Source: Zeus faber (lineage: Eukaryota > Chordata > Actinopteri > Zeiformes > Zeidae). Taken from it: 64,000 nt of DNA. The stretch is from the NCBI GenBank assembly GCA_960531495.1, contig OY482861.1, forward strand, positions 1,240,001 to 1,304,000, read 5' to 3'. Position 1 is the first letter of the stretch, and each line of letters begins with the position of its first letter. Of this stretch, positions 58,490 through 64,000 are shown piece after piece. The notes beneath the pieces are model-generated. The model saw nothing but the letters and a program-made list of their open reading frames with translations. It was not told the origin of the DNA and did no database searches. The position numbers were made by a program, and so were the translations under genes.

Positions 58490-58492
58490 CTA
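58490..58492 (-). promoter_or_regulatory. In-frame UAG between gag and pro (readthrough-type junction)
   Basis: The nucleocapsid frame ends at TAG, and the following codons continue in the same frame into the pro region. Gamma- and epsilonretroviruses translate pro-pol by reading through such a stop. I did not test whether a pseudoknot follows it. Confidence 0.65.
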
Positions 58493-60928
58493 TGCTCCAT
58501 GCCATGGCGGGGTGTCCATGCGGGGTCCTCCCTTTCCTCTCGAGGAAGCTCCTCTTCCTCTCTGAGGGGGGCGGTAGGATCCTCTATATAATTGCTGGGG
58601 TTGTTGGTTCTGGGGGCATTCCCTTGCCCAGTGGTCACTTTGGCCACAGATGAAACATCCTGTAGTTTTCTCGGGTCCTCCCCATCCTCTAGAGGATTGG
58701 AATTGTCCTCTCCCTCTCAGTTGCTGCCATTGGGGGGGGCCTTGGGGGTATGAGGGTGCGGGGGCCCCTGGATACTGCCGCTGGGGATATTCATAGGGAG
58801 TCCAGGCCTGCTGCCATTGGGGTAGGTGCTGGGCTGGTGGGTAGGCGGGGGTTACAGTTAGGGGCTGTGGTCCTGTCCATTGTAGTGGCGCGGTTTGGGG
58901 CGGGGCCTGTGCTTCAGGGGTGGTGACTACTGCTTGCACAGTTGCTTTCTTCTTTTTGTCCGTATTGACTTCATCTTCCAGTTTTTTTACCTGCATTTTT
59001 AGTAGTCTGGTTTGTATGGAATCTTTCTCCAGGAATTCGTCTTCTTGCTTTTTGATGTGTCTTTCCAGGTGATGGATGAGATGGCTCTCCCACTGTCTCT
59101 CGGTCATGTCTGACAGTCAAACTGTGTCTGCGAGCTACAGCCTGACATCTCCTGGGAGGCCATTTTGGCATTTGGCATCTGCATGTACATGGGGAGACCC
59201 ACTAGGCAGGGGTCATGACGTTCTACAGTGCTATCACTCCAGAGCTCCTTTGCTCATGTGAGATAGGCGTGTGGTTCTTCCCCATTTTTAAATCTCAGGC
59301 CTGCCAGGGCCACTGTGTTGCGTCTGGTCGGCCAGGTTTCTCCTATGGCTGTCCATATGTCATTCCGCATGTGGTCGAATGGGTGCTCGTGTGCCATGGT
59401 GAGGGTTCTAACTTCTCTTTCCAGGGAGGTCAGGGTGATGTTTCCTGCTGTGGCGCGGAGAATGGCTCGCACATCTCTTAGGGCTAGTGTGTCAGCCGCT
59501 GTGTGGTTTTCGAAGATTCGGATCCATGCTGCAGCTCCTTTGTCCAACGCTGATAGGTTGCCTTTGAGGGCCTGCATGTCGCGGTGGTACCAGGGAACAA
59601 ATGTTTCTCTTTTGGCGGACTGCTTTTGTTCCTCCTCTCGTTGTCTAATTTTCGAGCGGGTAACTATCCCTATTGCTGACGATCTTCTGGCCTGGCTTTT
59701 GGATGATGCTATAAGGGTTCCTTTTCTTCTGTTGTCGTTTGTGTACTCTCCCCGGGAGCTGCCACTGTTTTTGAATGACCACTTTTTTGTCTTAGTCTCG
59801 TGGTCTGACATGGGTTCTTCTTCCCAGGAGCGGAGGGGGGTGGGGTGTCTTTGTTTTGTTTTCTTAAAGGTGTATTTGGGGACTACAGGGGTAGGTGAAG
59901 GTGTGGGCTGGCTTCGGGTCTTTTGTTTTTCTTTGGGTTGTTGTTTGGCTGTAGCGTCTGCAGGAGGTGCTATGAGATGAACATGGGTTGTGTTGGCATC
60001 CTCTGGTAGTGGGCCACATTGTCCAGTCAGTGTGACAGTTGCGTGGCTAACCCTTGTGGTACATTTCTTTTTCCTTTCTTGATGTCTTTTTGTGGTTTGT
60101 AGGACTGGCAAGTGCATTCGTCGTCCTCTGTATTAGAGGAGAGAAACTCTTTGTGTCTGTTTGATCGTTAGGGGGCGATGTCTGATCATTGTCCTTGTTC
60201 TCACTGTCAGATGGCTTTGGGGAGGGCTGTACTCGGAAATGGATTTGGATCGGGCCTTCCATTACTAATACGGGTGCTTGTATTTCTGGCGGGGGTGGGG
60301 TGGCTATTTTCTGGTTGCTCAGCACAGGGGGCGCTGTTGCTTCAGGTGTGTGCTCGGTCTTAGGGTTGTACGGAGAGGGGGGGTGCCGATGTGTTTCTTC
60401 ATCGGCCAGCAGGGAGGGGTAGCGGGATGGGGTGGTGTGTGGTTGGAGTGGGGTGTGACCTTGGGGGATGGGTTCGGGGAGGGGTGGTAACTTGTCTTCT
60501 TGTGGGGGGTAGGGTTCCTTCTGGGCTTCTACCACTGCCTTGGTTGCGGCATTTCTGATTTTATTGCGACGTTCGACAATCATTTCCGCTCGAATCCATG
60601 CCGTCATTATGTGCTGAACCAGCGCCCATTGTGCACGCTGCTTGTTTAACTTGCGCTTTCAAGCCCCCATTAATCCAGGGTTGTTTTTTGCATCCACTCC
60701 TGCTTCAGCCAGCAGTCTTTTTTCTTCCTCTATCACCTTGGTGCGGTTTTCTGCTGTCGGGGTAGTGTCTTTCGACCACCACCCTGCTTTGATCCATTTT
60801 TGTTCATATTTATGGAATTTCCAAGTTTCTCAAGCATGGAACTTTGGCTCTGTTCTGTTCTTGAGCTCAGCTACAGCTTCAATACGAATCTCACTGGTGC
60901 CGGGTCTGGGGGATGGGGTCTTTTCCAT
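58490..60928 (-). pseudogene. gag: Retroviral gag (matrix, capsid, nucleocapsid), broken
   Basis: Gag is the internal structural polyprotein. The likely start is the ATG at 60,928 (MEKTPSPRPGTSE), since all of the matrix segment is in its frame. TGA stops interrupt at 60,830-60,832 (codon 33) and 60,659-60,661 (codon 90). A long proline-rich stretch follows, then a frame change between 60,117 and 60,050. The capsid core has FVPWYHRDM, DKGAAAWIRIFE and DTLALRDVRAIL, and is closed by TGA at 59,254-59,256. After another frame change near 59,110 comes a coiled-coil-like segment (about 59,107-58,960), a Pro/Gln-rich linker, and one CCHC knuckle (CFICGQSDHWAREC, about 58,657-58,616) followed by an Arg/Gly-rich tail. 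The capsid C-terminal part between 59,254 and 59,107 looks shortened. Confidence 0.85.
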
Positions 60929-61119
60929 TATGTTTTTGAATGGCAGGAGAACAAAAGACATGGGAAGAAGTGGGAGGGGGAAACCTCAAATGTTCGGATC
61001 TCAATGTGTTTCTGGTGCAGCTACGCCACTAGTGGTCTTTTAGGTTATTACAGGTCAACTTTTTTTTTTTTTTTTGTATTTTTTTTTTATATATTGCCCT
61101 TTTATCTAGGGCAATTTGA

Positions 61120-61320
61120 GGAGGTTGTTCATACACATACACACACAAAACCTCTATCACACATGCACAGACTCTATCAAACACACACTCTCTTAAACAC
61201 AAAGACTGTCTCAAACACACACACGCCCGCGGTCTCTCTCACATTCACACACACGCATGGTACCTCTCTTTCCACACACACAAGGTACCTCGTTGCGCAC
61301 ACTCTCACTCACACAGCCGG
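61120..61320. repeat. Degenerate CA-rich minisatellite in the ERV leader
   Basis: ACACACAC runs are interspersed with CTCTATCA, CTCTCTTAAA and TCTCTCTCACA spacers in a loose period of about 25-35 bp. It is low-complexity sequence, not coding. Confidence 0.7.
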
Positions 61321-61496
61321 CAATACAATTTTACGCTAAGTCACGTGAATTGGGCCTTTAACCCTTTAATATTTGGTTTCTCTAAGAACCGGGCCTTTAA
61401 CCCCTAAATGCTTGGCTTCCTTTTTACTTTAAAAATGATTCCGGGCCTTTCACCCTTAAATGAAATTACCGACTATCGACTACCCTTCTGAAGGCT

Positions 61497-61686
61497 GAGT
61501 TTAACATTTCATCGCCAGACATCACTTAGTTTAGGCATTTCGGAGGTCTTTTCAACAACCGGGCCTAAACGGGATTCGGAATTACTTCACGAGTTAAACA
61601 TTGTTCATCACCAAAACGTCGCTCAGTTTAGGCATACTGGATGTATTCTCTACACACGGGCCCAAACGTTACGTGGAATTACTACG
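61497..61686. repeat. Two-copy tandem repeat of about 95 bp in the ERV leader
   Basis: Copy 1 (61,497-61,590) and copy 2 (61,591-61,686) share GAGTTTAAACATT-like starts, the core TCAGTTTAGGCAT, a GGGCCTAAACG or GGGCCCAAACG box and GGAATTACT ends. A third start (CAAGTTAAACACAC) follows at about 61,687. Confidence 0.75.
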
Positions 61687-62005
61687 CAAGTTAAACACAC
61701 AGCCGCTTCGAAGGGGGGTTTCCTAACCCGTTCCCTTAACTTACCTTACTACCGTTCTCATCAAACAATCCAATTTCTCCTCTCCACAATATTTAACAAT
61801 TATTATTCATGCATCATTCAACAATACATCCCCAAAACCACAAAGTTGTTCGTCCAGCCTTAAACAGTACAACACTTCCACCTAAAATATTCCTATCTAA
61901 TCTATGCAGACTTCATGAAATGGCTCTGCTCACCTTTTAGCGGGTACCCATGGAAGTATCGCAACCGTTCAGGCTTTCGGAACTCCTCTGCAGTCTTGTA
62001 ATGGG

Positions 62006-62023
62006 ATCACGTCGGGGTCACCA
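62006..62023 (-). promoter_or_regulatory. ERV primer binding site, tRNA-Trp type
   Basis: The minus strand reads TGGTGACCCCGACGTGAT, complementary over 18 bases to the 3' end (including CCA) of vertebrate tRNA-Trp as I know it; the same primer type is used by avian alpharetroviruses. It lies 3 bases after the putative LTR end (ACGACA, ending at 62,027). Confidence 0.8.
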
Positions 62024-62026
62024 ATT

Positions 62027-62385
62027 TGTCGTGTTCAAAATTTCCAAATCCGGAATGATGGGATGAAACTGGAACTTTGAGCTACGGAGAGTTTATAGGA
62101 CGGTTTGAGAATCTACCAAAAAATAGAAAACGTTTTACGTCGACGTGGTTAGTCCTAAACTGCGTGTCTCATCTAGCATACATTTCACCCAGGAGTCTGC
62201 AGAAACTTTGTTTCCTCGTCACTTTGTTACAAACGACAGACCCCCCTTTGCGAGGCGGTCCCGCCTTTGTTATTTCCCATCTCCCGAGTATCTAGTTTCA
62301 GACTCCCCGCTGTGTGTGCGCCAGATTAACCGTTTCAGTGCCGGTTTCTAACTGGTTGCGTAGTTACACCCAGTGTCTTTAGACA
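62027..62385 (-). repeat. Putative 5' LTR of the ERV
   Basis: The inner end is set by the primer binding site and by ACGACA. The outer end is placed at TGTCTAAAGACAC (62,385) because it gives TGTC...GACA inverted termini. That choice is a guess, since no second LTR exists for comparison. A CCTATAAACTC TATA-like box lies at 62,091-62,099 (minus strand), unusually close to the inner end. No AATAAA was found. Confidence 0.4.
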
Positions 62386-62620
62386 TGTTTTAATTTTGGC
62401 TCTGACTGATCAATAAAACTGTATTTCATAATTACCCACTATATGAATGATAGTAATGTACATGAATAAATTTATGTAATGTATACTGTAGTATACACAC
62501 ATATAGTTTTGCTATCGAGGATTAGTTCAATCTGTAATGTTATAGTTATAGTAGTAAAGTTATATGTAGTACGTAATAGTTATAGTATATGTATATATAT
62601 ATATATATTTTTTTTTCTCA
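62386..62620. other. AT-rich spacer with a TA repeat
   Basis: AT-rich sequence with many TAGT/TATA runs and an uninterrupted TA run near 62,590-62,608. No gene is seen. Confidence 0.7.
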
Positions 62621-62624
62621 CAAA

Positions 62625-62995
62625 ACCCAACAGGAAGTCGGCCATTTTTAATTTTCCTGACTTTTTAGTCATATTTATGTTTTGTACTTTAGCGAAACTC
62701 CTCCTTGGCGATTTATCGGATCGGCTTCAAACTTGACGAGTGTCTACAAGACACCTTCACAGCTTAACATTATCAAAATATATATATTTTTTGGCACACG
62801 GTGTGGGCGTGGCAACACGTTAAATTTCATGTTCCAAAAGATACTTGGAAATTCACGAAACTTTGTGCACTCGTCAGTCCCAGTGTGGCAATTGATATTC
62901 TATGGGTTCCGTGCTTGGGCATGGCAAAATGACCGGACACGCCCTGTTGAAAATTTCAAAACATCAAACCTATTCACTTTTTAACATGAAATTGG
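62625..62995 (+). repeat. Repeat family R, copy 4
   Basis: Plus orientation: AACAGGAAGTCGGCCATTTT, GACTTTTTAGTCATATTTAT, CTTCAAACTTGACGAG, the TGTCTACAAGACA palindrome (62,741-62,753), GGTGTGGGCGTGGCAACACG and CCCAGTGTGGCAATTGATAT. It is the near-complement of copy 1 across the provirus. Confidence 0.85.
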
Positions 62996-63044
62996 GTATA
63001 TTAATGTAACATCACTAGACTCAAAAAAAATTATATTGCCGCCA

Positions 63045-63310
63045 TGACCGACACCCAACCAACAGGAAGGTGGCCATATTGGATTTAATGTGCGCAAACT
63101 CCTAGGGGATTCATCAGATCGACTTCAAAGTTCGCGAGTGTCTACAAGACACTTTGGGGATTAAATTTATTAAAACATTGGGTTTTCGTCACACAATGTG
63201 GGCATGGCACTGTGTTGAATTGAAGTGTTAACCTGACTTTTGGGGCCTTAAGAAACTCGAAAAATAACAAAACTTTACACACTCAAGATCAAACCTATTC
63301 ACTTTTTTAG
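63045..63310 (+). repeat. Repeat family R, copy 5 (diverged)
   Basis: ACCAACAGGAAGGTGGCCAT, the palindrome at 63,139-63,151, GGGGATTAAATTTATTAAAAC, a GTGGGCATGGCACTG box and GACTTTTGGGGCCTTAAGAA. It matches copy 3. Confidence 0.75.
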
Positions 63311-63597
63311 TATCTCCTCCGAGATCTGCATAGAATTCCGGCAGGTTTTCCTCTTGTCTTTCTCCTCCGTCGGCGTATTGGTAAACACAGTGGCGGCAGG
63401 ACAAAGAGATCTTAGTACGTACTCCGGTAAGTTGCGAAAAAGTCCGTATGAGGTGTCGAACAGACGTCCAGGAGTGCTTGTCGTTCATATTGTAATAGCG
63501 ACAGTGCACTGCATGCAAAAATAAGAACAATACAAATAGTAATAAACACAAAACTAAGAGTTGAATGCAGAGCCGGTGTGTCCATACTACGGCGCAC
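63228..63597 (-). CDS. Hypothetical ORF pair with hydrophobic N-terminus
   Basis: Two overlapping minus-strand frames start at 63,597 (61 codons) and 63,551 (107 codons). Both begin with a hydrophobic stretch that could be a signal or anchor (for example FVFITICIVLIFACSALSLL in the first). The first continues with LLQYERQALLDV and the second with HSWTSVRHLIRTF and a CRHC pair. The layout loosely resembles the start of ORFs in some fish non-LTR retrotransposons. The right end runs into repeat family R. I do not assign a function; it may be non-coding. Confidence 0.2.
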
Positions 63598-64000
63598 CCG
63601 GAAGTTAGTCCGGGTTAACTCATAAGTTAGCTAGCTTCCTCTGCTGAACCAATATTTTACTAAAATGACTTTTACAACTCTCTTTGCTCCAACTTCCATC
63701 CTTAACAAAGAATCCCAAATGCATCATTTGCTAACTTTCCCACTTTCATTGTCTTTCACATCAACTTCCATAATCATTTCAGCCTGTCAACTAACTTTAC
63801 AGCTCTCTCGCCTTGTTATATTTTTTTCAAATAAATTTAAAGCCTTACAGTATCCTTTCCAGAAATCCTACCAGATATTTAGATTATAACGCTACTTTTA
63901 AACCAAGGACTCATGTGGGAAACTAGTTTGACATGTTGTGTACAACACACATACTATGCTTACTGTATCTCACATTTATACATTTGCTTGTTTTTAATCG
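63598..64000. other. Gene-free end of the window
   Basis: A short CG-containing stretch (63,590-63,620) leads into AT-rich sequence without a recognisable gene or repeat. One 74-codon frame at 63,665-63,889 has no domain. Confidence 0.55.

Larger units (their letters stand above)
60929..62005 (-). other. ERV leader (5' untranslated, packaging region)
   Basis: The non-coding region between the primer binding site and gag. It contains a poly-T/A tract (about 61,062-61,090 on the plus strand), a CA-rich stretch (61,120-61,320), several GGGCCTTTAACCC-like boxes (61,350-61,460) and a tandem repeat of about 95 bp (61,497-61,686). Packaging and splice-donor signals would be expected here, but I could not identify them. 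Confidence 0.7.
53655..62385 (-). mobile_element. Decayed endogenous retrovirus (class I, gamma/epsilon-like), 3'-truncated
   Basis: On the minus strand the order is 5' LTR, tRNA-Trp-type primer binding site, about 1.1-kb leader, gag, an in-frame UAG, pro, RT, RNase H, integrase and a shortened env. The same-frame UAG gag/pro junction and a single CCHC knuckle are known features of gamma- and epsilonretroviruses. All genes carry stops or frameshifts. The 3' LTR and polypurine tract are missing: sequence passes from the env tail into repeat family R at about 53,652. Age cannot be estimated from LTR divergence because only one LTR is present. It cannot produce virus. Confidence 0.9.

Noticed and set aside
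54799..60607. Plus-strand open frames across the provirus (for example 59,315-59,980 and 55,537-55,872)
   Set aside because: They lie antisense to recognisable gag and pol domains and show no motif of their own.

Overview
The window reads as vertebrate, most likely teleost fish, nuclear DNA. The evidence is a Ty3/gypsy LTR retrotransposon of a type abundant in fish, a decayed class I-like endogenous retrovirus (ERV), a short dispersed repeat containing ATCCAAAGCGACTTAC that is very common in teleost genomes, several CA microsatellites, and spliced gene remnants of families I associate with fish. No bacterial-type gene, rRNA, tRNA or CRISPR array is visible.

About 1-42,415 is one enormous tandem array built from 4-base words (GAAA alternating with GATT, GAAT, GAAC, GACT and others). 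The strand shown is A/G/T with almost no C. The array is hierarchical. Blocks of 0.5, 0.66, 1.3, 2.3, 2.66, 2.68 and 4.15 kb recur almost unchanged, and about 6.5 kb recurs at a distance near 11 kb. Very long open frames run through it, mainly on the minus strand, because the words rarely form stop codons there. I do not regard any of them as genes.

About 42,416-45,300 holds the array edge and a Ty3/gypsy element (42,718-45,117) bounded by a GTACA target duplication. It has lost its protease, the back half of pol and the front of its 3' LTR. About 45,300-51,640 is mixed: a CpG-rich patch, an exon with a Myb/SANT-like domain, a foldback (palindromic) element inside an imperfect direct repeat, a teleost dispersed repeat, and a broken multi-exon SGNH-hydrolase-like pseudogene.

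About 51,640-63,310 is dominated by minus-strand retroviral DNA. A small integrase/env fragment of one provirus lies at 51.6-52.3 kb. A second, nearly complete provirus runs from its 5' LTR side at about 62.4 kb down to a truncated env at 53.65 kb. It keeps a tRNA-Trp-type primer binding site, gag with one CCHC knuckle, an in-frame UAG between gag and pro, and recognisable RT, RNase H and integrase catalytic residues. It is broken by stops, frameshifts and deletions. Copies of one unidentified repeat family lie on both sides of it. The last 700 bases hold only a short, doubtful ORF.

The only stretches with any chance of encoding a host protein are the SANT-like exon and, weakly, the 63.2-63.6 kb ORF. 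Everything else is repeat or decayed mobile DNA. All homology calls were made by eye from translated motifs; no database search was run.
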